Shown: positions 1-10,861 of the stretch, piece by piece
Numbering within the stretch: position 1 is the stretch's first letter
How the letters are laid out: every line of letters begins with the position of its first letter
NCBI RefSeq assembly: GCF_008831285.2
Contig: NC_045143.1
Span: 18,937,655-19,001,654 of the forward strand
Source of the DNA: Nymphaea colorata
Taxonomy: Eukaryota > Streptophyta > Magnoliopsida > Nymphaeales > Nymphaeaceae
Direction: 5' to 3'
Length of the DNA stretch: 64,000 nucleotides
The notes under the pieces: model-generated
Told to the model about the DNA's origin: nothing
The model's input: the letters and a program-made list of their open reading frames with translations, nothing else
Database searches by the model: none
Made by a program: the position numbers and the translations under genes

Positions 1-910
1 GTCAAAAAAATGATATGGTCTACCGTACTGATTTGGAATGTGGACCCCTTTTTTTCCATTTTGAATGACTACAAAATAAAGGTTTATCATTACTACTAAG
101 CTTTAAATTTTAGTTTAAATATAGTGACAGTGTATCTTCTCTTTATGATTGAAGAGAGAAAAAAACCACTTAAAAGGTAGGGCAGCTTCACCTTTTATAA
201 AAAGCCACTCTTTCAAATTCCACTTTTGCCTTTCTAGAGGGGAATATTTTGGCTTACTGTAAAAGTATTTCGTCTCTTCCAGCCCAAACACACAAAGCAT
301 GAGGTTGATTTCAAAAATGGTGTCCCAAATGAAAAATATTCAATTTGATAGTTTGTGCTTTACATTTCATGTGAGTATTGTCATTTTCATCAAAGACAAG
401 AATGATATAAAGTATTTTATCAGATATAGATAGTGTTAAAACTTGTTTACTCCAAATTCCAATCGAATGGTATGGTAGAGGTTATGACTGGTCCATATGG
501 GGTCATTTGTTTAGGTGGTCTATGATCACAAGGATCACATATCTCTCATTGGACTGAAAATTTGAGATTTTGGCTGCATATTGAGGACCTTACATCTTCA
601 ATTTTTCTATAGTTTCCCGCAAGCCTAGGGTGGGGAATGCCAAATTTGTATATTGTGGTGCTTTCCACGAATTTGTAAAATTTTAAAACTATACTTGGGC
701 CCTCATCTTGGCTTCTCCCATGAGAACAACGATATAGGGTCATCAAAACCCTAAAAATTGTCCAGGCAGAATAAAACCTCCAGGTTGAGCAACACCGATC
801 TAAGCCGGAATGCATAATGCCCACTCAAGTTCGATTTGTCCAAACACATTGTATGTCTAACCAGGTCGAGCTTGAGTTTGAACCACTGCTTGCCCCGGTA
901 CTTACCATAG
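1..910. other. intergenic, no gene recognised
   Basis: AT-rich sequence upstream of the first SDR gene. The short open frames on both strands show no recognisable domain and no GC-rich exon character. Nothing here can be supported as a gene. Confidence 0.6.
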
Positions 911-920
911 TTGGCTTCTG

Positions 921-1298
921 TGTCATACGGATACGTGGGTTTAGCCCACGTACAGGTATCCGATACGCAGACACATGTATTCGGATACGAGACACAGGTG
1001 GGACTCGCCAAAAAATAAACTATTAATTGATTTTTTTTTATTTTATCATTTTTTTGTGATGCATCCAATTATTTCCATGGACAGCCCTTTGAAATTCTCA
1101 ACACTTTTGTGATAAAACAAACCTTTTTATAAGAGTTAAAAGTGAACCATTAATTTAATGTTTTTTTTTATTTTATTATTTTCAAAATATAAAATTTACG
1201 GTAACTGCATATCTAAAATTTTTAAAATTAACGTGTCTGTACCAACATCGTCGTCGTACCGTACCCGTATCGTACCCACACCCACCATGTCACATAGG
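921..1298. mobile_element. small insertion element flanked by a 10-bp direct repeat
   Basis: A 378-bp block lies between two copies of ttggcttctg (911-920 and 1299-1308), which looks like a 9-10 bp target duplication. Both ends are rich in words such as ggatacg, gtacccg and cccac in opposite orientation, but a clean terminal inverted repeat is not obvious. The middle is A/T rich. Related text occurs near 10862-11100 and 12295-12595. The duplication length would fit a Mutator-like non-autonomous element; that assignment is inference. It sits 230-600 bp upstream of the SDR copy 1 start codon. Confidence 0.55.
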
Positions 1299-1466
1299 TT
1301 GGCTTCTGCTCGCGTTTTCGGGTCCGTTTTTCGGGTCCGTGCTTAACCGACCCGACCTTGGACGAAACACGTAAGCAATGAGGCAAGGTAATGACCGAAG
1401 CGAGCGCCACCGCAGCAAGCGTGTAGATTTCCGCCACCACCAGCCAACACCCCTTCCCGCACTCGT

Positions 1467-1474
1467 TATAAATT
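1467..1474 (+). promoter_or_regulatory. TATA box of SDR copy 1
   Basis: The string tataaatt lies about 55 bp upstream of the ATG at 1529. It is followed by a C/T- then GA-rich leader of plant 5' UTR type, similar to the leaders of copies 2 and 3. Confidence 0.55.
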
Positions 1475-1528
1475 GATTCACAAGTCACTCTATCTCACTC
1501 CATCAACAACAGAGAGAAGGAGAAGGCA

Positions 1529-4500
1529 ATGGGTTCGACGGAGGAGCCATGGAATCGGTTGGAAGGGAAGGTGGTGATGGTGACGGGAGCATCGTCGGGG
1601 CTCGGCCGCGAGTTCTGCCTCGACCTCGCCAAGGCCGGCTGCGACGTCGTCGCTGCCGCTCGTAGGACCACCCACCTCCAGTCCCTCTGCGACGAGATCG
1701 CCGCCATGCGTGACCGGCCGGGGAGCGGCGGGAGCTGTGGCAGAGCGGTGGCCGTTCAGCTGGACGTTAGCGCGGAGGAAGGCTCCGTCGAGGAGGCCGT
1801 CGGGAAGGCGTGGGCCGTCTTCGGAAGGATCGACGTCCTCCTCAACAACGCCGGCGTCAGAGGTAATTTCAATTTATAACATTGTTGTTGTTTTCCCTGT
1901 CTCCTCAAGTTACTGGATTTTTTCGGTTAAGTTGATTTCCGAGTATCTCCGGCTTCCATTAGAGGTTAAACTCGCAGAGGTTTGACGCATGGTCGGTCGG
2001 CCTCCACCTCTCCTCCGGCCTCGTGGAGCTCAGTGTTGTAAAAATCGACAGGGTTCAGGAGACGAATCGGTGAGTCTCCCGATTTAATGAATCGGTCGAT
2101 TCATATTAAAAAAGGTACTTTAAAAAAGTAAATGAAAAAAAATTAAAAATAACAAAAATAACATGTTTTTTAAGATATCTAAAAAAAGAAAAAAGGTTGG
2201 CCAGTAACTCTATCCTAGTCGGCCGATTTATCCAATGCAGGGCGATTTTGATACTGGAGCTCCCCAAGGCATTCATGTTTGTTTACCCTTCAGATACAGA
2301 TCTAAGGGTATTTAAAATCCTTGCTTTGAGAGATAAATAGTAGATGCTGGTCCGTTCCCATAACACTGGTCGAGCTTGTTAGGGAATGTTTGTTTTCCTC
2401 GAGACAGATATATGCCTAGGATTTGAAATCCTTTCTTTGTGAGACAAACACTAAGATATCTAGTGGATGTTAGATTTACGTTCCCATGAGTTCAGATCTG
2501 ATCAGATCTGTGGATCTGGAGGCATTCGACTGGGTCTGTGAAACCGCGATCCGAGATCCTCAGTGATATGAAATTCCAAAGAATCTCAGATCCATGGTTC
2601 CCAGATCTACTTCTCACCACCCCAATCAAACCCTAGATCGGAGGATTCCAGGGGAATGTGGATCTGAAATCCATATCTTTTTTAGCTCTGGAGATCGACC
2701 GTTTATTTCAACAGTAAATCTTGATAAACAAGATTTCAGTTCCCCTTGAATTTCATATTTGTTCAAAAACAAACACAATCTTAAGGTTGCATTTGACAGC
2801 CTTATATCTTAGATCCCAGGTTAGTTTTATTGAACAAATCTGAGGTTTATCAAACTGTAGATTTAAGAACCAGAGATTTTAGATCCATAAGAATGCCGAA
2901 ATCCATGGATCTCAAGTCAGAGAAAGGGGACGGGTTTGATTTCAAGTGTGAATTTCAGATCCACACATAATGGTAGATAGGAGACGAGAGAGAGAAGTTT
3001 GAGGGAGTGCATGAAACAAGGGCTTTTAAAACCTAAGATTTCAAAGTCTCAGGTCTCAGATCAGAAGTTCTAAAATCTGCCATGGACCTAAGATCTGAGA
3101 CAATCAAACATAACCTTAGGTTATGTTTGATAACTTCCGATCTAAAATTCTGTGCTGATTTCAAATCCTCGTCAAGTGAAATGCACAGCTGAAGCAAATG
3201 TGGCTTTCAGAACTGTAGATTTTAGATCCGTATCACATCGTAAAAGCTGTGGATCTATAATTGGATCAGATTATAGATCTGCGGATTTAAGATCCCTCCA
3301 GATCTTTGACAGCATCCAGTTTTAGATGCAGAAGCTATCAAACATAATCGACATTATTAGATAGGTAAATATATAAAAAATATGGATAATCAAACCGGAC
3401 CTTAAAACAAAGACAGAAAAATGAAAATGCGCACCACCAACTCAGCGTTTCAATGAAAATCACATTTAACTTTTATATATTGCAAAAAAGAGGCACCTAC
3501 AACTATTCATGGTCAGTAAAGAAGATGTATAAGTATATTTCTGCTAAGTTAATTTCGAATTACTGAATATTTAGTTTTTTTTTATCTGAAAAGGGATTTG
3601 AAATCAGTGCACCTAATTTTACAATGCATCTAATTAAGTCTTTCTTGCCGTGAATCTAATTAAGTCTCTCTTGGTAAACTTAGGAGGTGTTTGATGTGGC
3701 TGGAAATGTGGAATTCTAAAATGAAGAACTCTCATTGTTGATGCAATGGAAATTGCGTGATCAAATAAAGAATTTTGATTTCAGAATTATACACTCATTC
3801 TTGAATCAAAATTCCGGAACTATAATTCGTTCATGGGGTTGAATTGTAATTGCAGAATTTCATCTATTTTTACGACATATATAATAATGGTTTTAATTCA
3901 TCAATTATAGAATTTCAATTCATGTTTTATCAAACACCTCATTTTCAATTTTGGAATCAAAATTTCAGACTATCAAGTACAAAGAAAAACTAGAACTGAA
4001 ATTTTCATTCCAATTCCAGTTTGAGGTGAAATTTTATTTCCAAACTTTTAATTTTAGAATTAAATTTCAAGACCATCAAATACCTCCTACCTCCTTAGGG
4101 AAAAGTAAGCACACCATAAAGTCCAAGAAAGCGTCATTATTCAGTAGGCTATGGACGTGAAAATATATTTGTGCCGAGGGTATTTTGGTCATTCAATTTG
4201 GTATTTATAAGGTTATCAAAAGTTAAAAAGTCCAAATATCAATTTTTTACAAAAATTTCGAAATGCGCAACCACTTTTTCCTTTTCCCTTCACTTTACGT
4301 ATTATATATTTATTGCATGCACGCAACTTGATCTTGAAATAGTTGGGGTAAAGGTAGTTTTCCTACCAAGTATTTGGGACTGCCTCTTTCTCCTGATAAT
4401 CTGTCCATTGCCGTTTGCATTGAACTGTTACTGAAACTGAAGTTTCGAAAGAAGCTCTGTTCTTGGAAGGGGACACTTAGAATATGTCCCATTGAACATG

Positions 4501-6397
4501 TTCTCTATACCCTCCCAACCTAGGTTCAAGGTTTTAGACTTGGTTAAAGACCAAGTCTTTTTCTGGCATAAGACATTGGATGAGAACCAAGATATTTTCT
4601 CCTGTCTGATTGCTGGGTCCTTGCTTAGACTGGACCTATGAAATTTGTTGCTTTGTTATTCGTGGTAGCAGACTGTGTAGTGTCATTTTGTGGTATGATG
4701 GATTGGTTTTGGTTCAGGATGGGATGGTCGATCAAGATGTTCCAGCCACGGGTGAAATTATCCTATTGTATCATGCCCTGTCTGGAATTTCAAGTGATGG
4801 TCAGTCCGTTCCGGTTAAATCGAATAGCAGCCGATGGATGCGTCGGCTTAGAGATAGTGTAGCGAGGAAAAAATTTGACAATCTTAGATTCCCTCATCTT
4901 GGAAGATGTCATGACAGGTTACTAATTGATGATGGGTGCCGTTCTCTTACAACCATTTTGTTGTTAATTGGTATTTGTGAGGTGAACACTGAACATATAA
5001 GTTTGTTTGTTATGTTCTATACTCAGGGACCGTTTGGCTGCAGTAACACATTGTTATCTAATGAATTTGCCAAAACAAAAGACCGGATTCATAGAACAGT
5101 ATGTTATAAGATGTCATGAATCTACTCTGTTTTTGAGGCAGATAGATCAAACAGTAACAATGTGTTATTATATTACCCAACGGCCCCTAATGAAATGGGT
5201 TTATTATTTGCTATATATTTTTTCGTTTTTTCAGTCTTTATTGTGTATTCTTTTTCTCTAATTAATGAATGGAGGGGAAAATCCCCAGACCACAGGAGAA
5301 AAAAAAAGAAAGAACTGTCAGCATCCAGTATCTTTCATAATTGAATCGCTCCACACACACACAGATTATATATGTTATTAGGCCAATAAACAATGGTATG
5401 TCTAAAATCTGAATCACATTGTTATATATGTGTGGCCTTCAGGGACCATCTGTTCGCCCATAGCTTTGAGCGAGAAGGAATGGAATGAGACGATAAATAC
5501 AGACTTGAGGGGAACGTGGCTGGTTTCCAAGTGCGTGTGCAAGTTCATGATGGAGGCAAAGCAGAAGGGTTCGGTCATTAACATTGGATCTATCGCGGGT
5601 CTCGAGCGTGGCCAATTGCCAGGCTCACTGGCATACAGCATTGCCAAGGCTGGAGTAAACATCATGACAAAGGTAACCTACCTTTTATAACTCTCTCTCT
5701 ATCTCTCTCTCTCTCCATGTTGTCAGCACTGGATTCTATCTTGTTTAGGCATCTTCTCTTGGAAATGAAAAGTAATTTTTAAATTAAAAAAATTTGAACC
5801 AGAGTTGTTTATATTTTAGTCCAAACATTGGTAAATACAGGGCTAAATCAACTGACAAATATTATATTGTTTAAGATATCTAACAAAGGTACTAATTACG
5901 CTTAGAATAAATTGAAATATGAAATTAAGGAAGCCTTGCATTCGAATGAATCTGGCAGGCCTGATGAATTTAGCTAAGCTCTCGTTTGAATATCTCCCAT
6001 TCTGTTCAGTAATACCTCCAATTCTGAAGATGTCCTTGTTCCTTCATCCACTCGATTGCTTATTGTTTAGTGTCAAATCAGAGTCTTATTTTCTTTAGCT
6101 ATTGTTAAGCAGGTGATGGCATTGGAGCTGGGCCCATGTAACATTAGGTGCAATTCCATCTCCCCGGGCATCTTCAAGTCTAACATCACTGCAGGCCTGA
6201 TGAAGAAAGACTGGCTTGACATAGTGACCCGCAAAACCGTTCCTTTGGGAGATCAAGGCAGCAGCAACTCGGATCCGGCGTTAACATCTCTTATTCGGTA
6301 TCTGATCCACGATTCTTCTGAATATGTCAATGGCAGTATCTTTGTTGTTGATGCTGGAGCTACCCTGCCGGGCATCCCCATCTGGTCTTCACTTTGA
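1529..6397 (+). CDS. short-chain dehydrogenase/reductase (SDR), tandem copy 1, three exons
   Basis: Exons: 1529-1862, 5443-5672 and 6113-6397 (stop TGA), giving 282 residues. Introns are GT-AG; the first is phase 1 and splits a Gly codon, the second is phase 0. This is a classical SDR with a Rossmann fold. Visible motifs are the cofactor loop TGASSGLG (19-26), Arg45-Arg46 after strand 2 (suggesting NADP(H)), LDVS (78-81), NNAG (106-109), and the catalytic Asn130, Ser161, Tyr176 and Lys180 (YSIAK). The C-terminus [12 protein letters not shown] is, from memory, typical of plant cytosolic proteins annotated as 3-oxoacyl-ACP reductase FabG-like, which are about 280 residues long. No transit peptide is evident, so a cytosolic NADPH-dependent oxidoreductase of unknown substrate is the safe call. 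Exon 1 is very GC rich; exons 2-3 are less so. Intron 1 (3.6 kb) is swollen by MITEs and a LINE scrap. Relative to copy 3 there is one extra residue near the N-terminus and two near residue 240. Confidence 0.92.
2380..3348. repeat. three abutting MITE-like units rich in agatct words, in SDR intron 1
   Basis: Three units follow one another: about 2380-2783, 2782-3119 and 3118-3348. Each begins with a version of ggttatgtttgata and ends with its complement, so neighbours share a boundary. All are dense in agatct/gatctgag words. Diverged relatives occur at 8182-8288 and 56326-56548. This looks like one non-autonomous TIR element family that inserted repeatedly into or beside itself; the superfamily is not determined. 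Confidence 0.6.
3681..4091. mobile_element. MITE with TIR ggaggtgtttgatg, in SDR intron 1
   Basis: The left end reads taggaggtgtttgatg and the right end catcaaatacctccta, a near-perfect terminal inverted repeat. A second, inner right end (atcaaacacctc, 3930-3940) suggests either a smaller element or a nested pair. The interior is A/T rich with repeated aatttcaa and aattcca words. A relative lies at 63589-63832. No coding capacity. Confidence 0.65.
4347..4526 (+). pseudogene. LINE reverse-transcriptase scrap in SDR intron 1
   Basis: One frame gives a short stretch typical of the region just after the RT palm in plant L1 elements: a [11 protein letters not shown] block, then a SWKG motif. It is followed within about 20 codons by stops. 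Nothing upstream or downstream extends it, so it is a truncated relic of roughly 60 codons. It shares orientation with the host gene and should be removed with the intron. Confidence 0.7.
4540..5442 (+). other. remainder of SDR intron 1, no gene recognised
   Basis: Intronic sequence up to the acceptor at 5441-5442. A 169-codon open frame runs through 4610-5119 but has no recognisable motif. A short CA run occurs near 5351. Confidence 0.6.
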
Positions 6398-7595
6398 TGC
6401 ATCTTCAGCAGCATATGCAGGGAGATCATCAAGTTATAGTTATAAACTTGAAGGAAACAAGTTCACAAGAAGACTTGTAATTTTTGTCGACGGGAAGTTC
6501 CCCATGCAGTTATATATTCGTGTCCTTCCTATTATGGATTGTATAGGGAACTAAGTTTCTACACATGTACTGTAGTTTTTTATGTGCACCTGCTTTTTGA
6601 GAAGTTAGGCAGATGTGGTAATTGTTCGACTGCAGTAGCATTTAGTGCTAATAATATGTTGAAAATTCACATCAGAAAAGTCTTTTTGTCAAAGTGTTTT
6701 AATTTTTCTCCTTTGAATTTCCAGTCCCAGATTTTCTATAGCACAAGTGGATTAACTTTTGGTCGGATAGACCACTACATCCTCATACCAAGCCATCGTA
6801 ATTGCAAGTGAAACTTGTCCATATAGAGGCCATTTGTCATTAGGAACAATTTATCAGTGTTCCATAAATTTGCTCCAAAATTAGGGTCAAATCATGGAAC
6901 TCTTGAACAAATGTCTTATGAATCTCTGCTAATTTTAGGATAAAGTCATAGAACATTTACATGTTGTTCTTAATGCGAAACAACACCATAAGGTTCTTTT
7001 CCATAATTTCTCTTTATTTGAATGTGAAAATAGCGAAGTTGGTTACATATGCAGCCCCACATATACAACCAACCCAAAACTACAACGATTTGGATCAGTC
7101 CTTTATACGACTTTAACCCAAGGAGGGAATGTTCATTCTTTTCTCCATGAATTCTTGGAAGAATCTGCTGTGACTATGAACAAGCCCAAGGGTTTTAAGA
7201 TTTTTGCCAATCAATTCCAAGTCGTGTTTTTCATCTCAACCAGCTACAGTCGTCTTGGCCATGGTTCAATCTTTTTAGCACCTTCTATCTCGCAGGTGCT
7301 ATGGTATATGACTGTCTCTTCTCTTTTTCTCTATCATTCCGAATCAACAGCACTGGCAGGTAGGCTCACCATTTTGTTTCATCAAGAAGTAAGAAGATGA
7401 GATAAAAAAGAGCCACTAGTGAACAGAGAGCAGTAGCAGCACCATTTTTTCCCCACTCAAGGCTTTTTGGTGACATTACTCCAATTAATGGTAACATTAT
7501 TGAAAGGAATTATGTTTTACTAATAGTGAAAAATCTTGTACTAACTTAGAAACTTGTCCTTAGACTGGTACTCGTATCCAGGTTGGTCTCCAGGG
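6398..7595 (+). other. SDR copy 1 3' UTR and downstream sequence
   Basis: Sequence after the stop codon. Only weak A/T-rich polyadenylation-like words are seen (for example aataatatg near 6651), so the transcript end cannot be fixed. The rest to 7595 holds no recognised gene or repeat. Confidence 0.5.
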
Positions 7596-7639
7596 CATAA
7601 TGGTGACCAATGTGGTTAAATGCTTCCTACATGTATCTG

Positions 7640-7712
<73 letters not shown>

Positions 7713-7752
7713 ATGGTGACCAATGTGGTTAAATGATTCCTACATGTATCTG

Positions 7753-7810
<58 letters not shown>
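7596..7810. repeat. 113-bp tandem duplication carrying two (TA)n tracts
   Basis: A unit of unique sequence of about 46 bp followed by a long TA microsatellite occurs twice, starting at 7596 and 7709 (period 113). The unique parts differ by essentially one base (aaatgc versus aaatga), so the duplication is recent. The TA tracts span about 7642-7708 and 7755-7810. Open frames here are only low-complexity Tyr-Ile repeats. Confidence 0.9.
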
Positions 7811-7812
<2 letters not shown>

Positions 7813-8288
7813 ATCGTAAATGCATGAATGTGAGGTACCAAAAAATCTGTGGTTCCCAGTGATATATGTAGGGGTAAAACCAAAGAACGGTTGAAAGGGG
7901 CCATGTTCCACCCAAGTTTTTTTTTTTTTTTTTTTTTTTTTTAAAGCATTATACCTTCCAAAGTAACTTGACCCCTTAAAAATTACAGTGCGCTCCTAAG
8001 AAAAATTTTGTAAATGCTTCAAAAATTCCAAAAAGGATCCCTAGACCATTTTTGAAGAACAAATTTTGACTTCACTTCTGGTTGTATCTGGTTATTCTTT
8101 TGCTATCTTACATCTTGAATATATCAGATATAAGCTTTCAGGTGGCCTTGTTTTGAGAATTTGCTTTGTGTTAATCCCACAATAAGGTTGTGTTTGATAG
8201 CCTCAGATCTAAGATCCGAGGCTGTATTAAAAGTACGTTTTGAGAGATCCTCTGTTTAAATGAACTGAGAATCTCGCAATGATAGCTT
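7811..8288. other. spacer with poly-T tract and a MITE fragment
   Basis: Contains a T run at about 7917-7942. From about 8182 there is an aaggttgtgtttgata end followed by agatctaagatc words. That is one end of the element family found in SDR intron 1, and it appears cut off near 8288 where LINE-like sequence begins. Confidence 0.5.
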
Positions 8289-8600
8289 GCTGGGAAGGGG
8301 GGGGGTAGGCCCCCTACCTTTATTAGAGACAAAATACTGTACAATAGAAAAGATCGGTGGGGACAGAAACACCAATCTTCACAAATGAGCGGAGACTAAG
8401 AGCTGATTCAACCCTTCGACAACAGGATCAAACAATAAAAGAGCAGGAAAATCAAGGCTAGCTTGCACAAAAAAATCTTAGATGAGTACATATGATTCTT
8501 GACAAAAAGGTCTGGCTCCACCATTGCAAGGTCTCTATCAACCTTAGTTCCACCAACCACAACGTGCAGCACTTGGCTGAGATGGGCTAATGTTTACTTA
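8289..8600 (-). mobile_element. probable LINE 3'-end fragment
   Basis: Read on the minus strand, the segment ends in an aataaaggta word followed by a G/C-rich tail of the kind seen at 3' ends of plant L1 elements (compare the minus-strand LINE end near 52040). No RT motif is present, so this would be the 3' UTR-proximal part only. The call rests on resemblance of the terminus and is tentative. Confidence 0.35.
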
Positions 8601-9036
8601 TGAAAAACTGCTTTCGGCCTAAAACACCTATTGTTGCAGATAAAAGAAAATCAAAGGATGAAAAATCAAGAAAAACTGTAGCTCTATGTGAGGCCTTTAC
8701 AAAGGCCTCTAACAAATTGGCATTAATTACAAAAATTGAGGCAGATTCAGAAACTCTATTATATAATACTTTGATTACATAATATTTCATGAATTTATTC
8801 CAAATTTTAGAGCAGAATTACTAAACATTAACAGAATTTTTTGAGTGTCAAACGGCCCTCATACAATTCCAAGTACAAGGCTCCTACTCTCTAATTGTGT
8901 TATATATCATTGCATTTGCCTACTACAAGATCAATGTTCCTGCTATTCATTGATTATGGCTCATTGCTATATTCTTCATGTTGGGGTGTATGCTGATGAT
9001 GATAACCATGATCGATCTTTGATGCTGCACAGGGGC
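8601..9036. other. no gene recognised
   Basis: A/T-rich sequence downstream of the minus-strand small membrane-protein locus. It may include its 3' UTR. No clear polyadenylation signal could be assigned. Confidence 0.5.
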
Positions 9037-9339
9037 CTACTGCTGCTGCTCTTGGGGACACTGGTTTTGGTCCGGATTGGGGGAGACTTGACGTAGGCCA
9101 TGCATGCTGAGGGCTCCGGTCAGAAGGAAGGTGCCCCAAGAGGCGATGGAGATAGCGACCCAGATGACTGCGTAGAATGCGCGAGGGAAGGGACTCTCCA
9201 TGGTGAATGCCAGAAACAGCACAAAAGTTCCGGCCCCGATGGAAATTATGCCTCATTGAAAAAGGTGGCCCACCATTAATTGGCCTCCGGTCGGTGGTTC
9301 CACCGGCGGCGCACCACCAACCGTTTCGACTATCTCCAT
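9037..9339 (-). pseudogene. small two-helix membrane protein gene with one in-frame TGA
   Basis: On the minus strand an ATG at 9339 opens a single-exon frame of 100 codons plus stop (TAG at 9037-9039), interrupted only by a TGA at codon 29 (9253-9255). Before it is a 28-residue hydrophilic, Pro/Gly-rich N-terminus. After it come two likely membrane helices (about residues 30-47 and 56-79) separated by MESPFPRAF, and a polar tail ending in Gln repeats. The frame is GC rich and continuous across the stop. TGA could derive from CGA (Arg) by a CpG transition, so this is either a freshly dead gene, an allele or a sequencing error. Translation could also begin downstream, at the Met at codon 40 (9222). 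A TATA box and GA-rich leader lie upstream on the same strand. I do not recognise the family. Confidence 0.6.
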
Positions 9340-9475
9340 TCCTTCTTCTTCTCATTCTCCTCCTCCTCCTCCTCCTCCTCTTACTTCCTTCAGCGTCTAA
9401 TTATGGCAGTATTGGAGCAGAAGAGAGAGATAAGAAACCACAGTCTTATGGGAGTCTGAAGGCGAAGAACATGTG

Positions 9476-9484
9476 TTTATAAAG
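9476..9484 (-). promoter_or_regulatory. TATA box for the minus-strand small membrane-protein locus
   Basis: Minus-strand tttataaac lies about 140 bp upstream of the ATG at 9339. Between them is a GA/GAG-rich stretch (plus-strand ctcctcctc run at 9357-9380) typical of plant 5' leaders. Confidence 0.5.
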
Positions 9485-9489
9485 AAGCA

Positions 9490-9941
9490 AGAAGCGGCCG
9501 TTCAAACGAAAAATGGTGCAGGCATTTCTTTTCTTATAATTTAGGCCTCCTCTCAGTAAGATTTTTCAAGCACATCAATTCGTTTCTCGTTTGTCAAATT
9601 CATGCTTTTATGTAGATTTTAAAAACCATATATCACCACCCAATTAAATTAAGCCAGTCACTGTGTCTTTGCTCCTAAAAATATCTTGTCCCACAAAAAT
9701 GGCTTTAGTACAGGCTTTCATCCAAATTATGTTTTTACCATTATTGTTCAAAATAATTTTTGCCTTTCAATTTCTTTCTAGATCAATTTCTATCTAGGTC
9801 GAGGTTGATATGTATAGCGCTAAAAGAAATATAAATGTTTGTAACTTGAAAATAAAAACTTGCTAAATTCAAAACGAGAGATATCCACTTCTAGTGAGCG
9901 GGATTTGACCCCCCCGCTTGAAGAATGCTGAAGCCCCCCAC
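9490..9941. other. no gene recognised
   Basis: A/T-rich intergenic sequence. The last 60 bases belong to a dispersed repeat interrupted by the MITE that starts at 9942. Confidence 0.5.
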
Positions 9942-10157
9942 CAGGGGCGGAGGGAGGGGGGGCCGCCTAGGCTGTGGCCTCACCCTAGCTAACTAAAAAA
10001 AAAAAATTACATTAAAAAATTTGAAAATTTTTAGTTGTTTAATATATTTTTTTATTCGGATTTAGTTTGGGCCTACCCGAAAAAAATCGTTGGACCGTTT
10101 GGCCTGGTCGAACGACCGTTTTGCCCGCCCCTAAAAAAAATCTTGGCTCCGCCCCTG
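9942..10157. mobile_element. hAT-type MITE, TIR caggggcggag
   Basis: A 216-bp element with terminal inverted repeats caggggcggag (left) and ctccgcccctg (right). It is flanked by an 8-bp target duplication that is nearly exact (ccccccac at 9934-9941; gcccccac at 10158-10165). TIR sequence and duplication length fit non-autonomous hAT elements. The interior is A/T rich and has no coding capacity. Confidence 0.85.
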
Positions 10158-10260
10158 GCCCCCACCTAACCTCTCATCTCTCTAGAATACAGGGCCTGCA
10201 TCGATGCCTCGAGATGCCGCACCCGCCATGCTTCAACTTGCGCATTAGTCTTTAAGAGTT
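10158..10260. repeat. dispersed repeat, copy a (cttcaacttg motif)
   Basis: Contains an acaggg...gcctcga...cacc block ending in atgcttcaacttgcgcatta. Similar blocks occur at 10575-10735, 14385-14500 and 22300-22420. In this copy the hAT MITE at 9942-10157 is inserted in the C-rich part. Type unknown. Confidence 0.6.
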
Positions 10261-10574
10261 ACAACATTAAGCACCAACATCAATTTTTGTATTACTCTAA
10301 AGGGGTTGTCATCTACCTAAGATTGGATGAATAATACAAAACTGATGTTGGTTAGTGCTGTAACTTTTGATTTATGTTAATTTATGTGTTTGTAAAGTAG
10401 ACATTTATCATTTTGGATTTAGCAAGTCTTTATTTTCAAGTTTTAAGCATTTGATCTATATTAATCCTTTTAGCGTTTTAATTTAGTTCCATTTTTTCTT
10501 CTCCGGTTTGGATGGCAATTCTCTCGACCTATGAAATTGTGGCTCAAGATACAAAAGCAATCGCTGCAAGAAAT

Positions 10575-10735
10575 TCAACTAGCCTAGCAAGAGGACCGAA
10601 GCCCCCATCCTTCTATCCCTCCAAGGTACTATGTTTGCTTTTAGTGCTTTGAGGTGACACATCTTCTATGCTTCAACTTGTACATCAGTGTATCTCTTTT
10701 TGCAACACATGAATTTGATGCCTCGAGAATTTGGT
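10575..10735. repeat. dispersed repeat, copy b
   Basis: Carries the same succession as copy a: a gaagcccccatcc block, then atgcttcaacttgtacatca followed by a gtgtatctctttttg stretch. Unclassified. Confidence 0.5.
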
Positions 10736-10861
10736 ATGAAAACTGACTGCCTACCATCCCTCGCCCTGTCCTAATTTGCACCAATCCTCTCGGAATAGGA
10801 GTACAATATTAATTTTTGGAATGTAAACGCTGCACACATTTTGTCAGATACGGCTGGAAGG

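Noticed and set aside
1490-1707. Minus-strand frames opposite SDR exon 1, repeated opposite copies 2 and 3
   Set aside because: Shadows of the strongly biased plus-strand exon, conserved only because the exon is conserved.
4610-5119. 169-codon plus-strand open frame in SDR intron 1
   Set aside because: No domain, no coding composition, and it lies wholly inside an intron with confirmed splice sites on both sides.
7640-7915. 91-codon minus-strand frame
   Set aside because: Mostly Tyr-Ile repeats produced by the TA microsatellites.
8954-9355. 133-codon minus-strand frame overlapping the small membrane-protein locus
   Set aside because: Arg/His/Pro-rich alternative frame; the neighbouring frame has membrane helices and a sensible start and stop.
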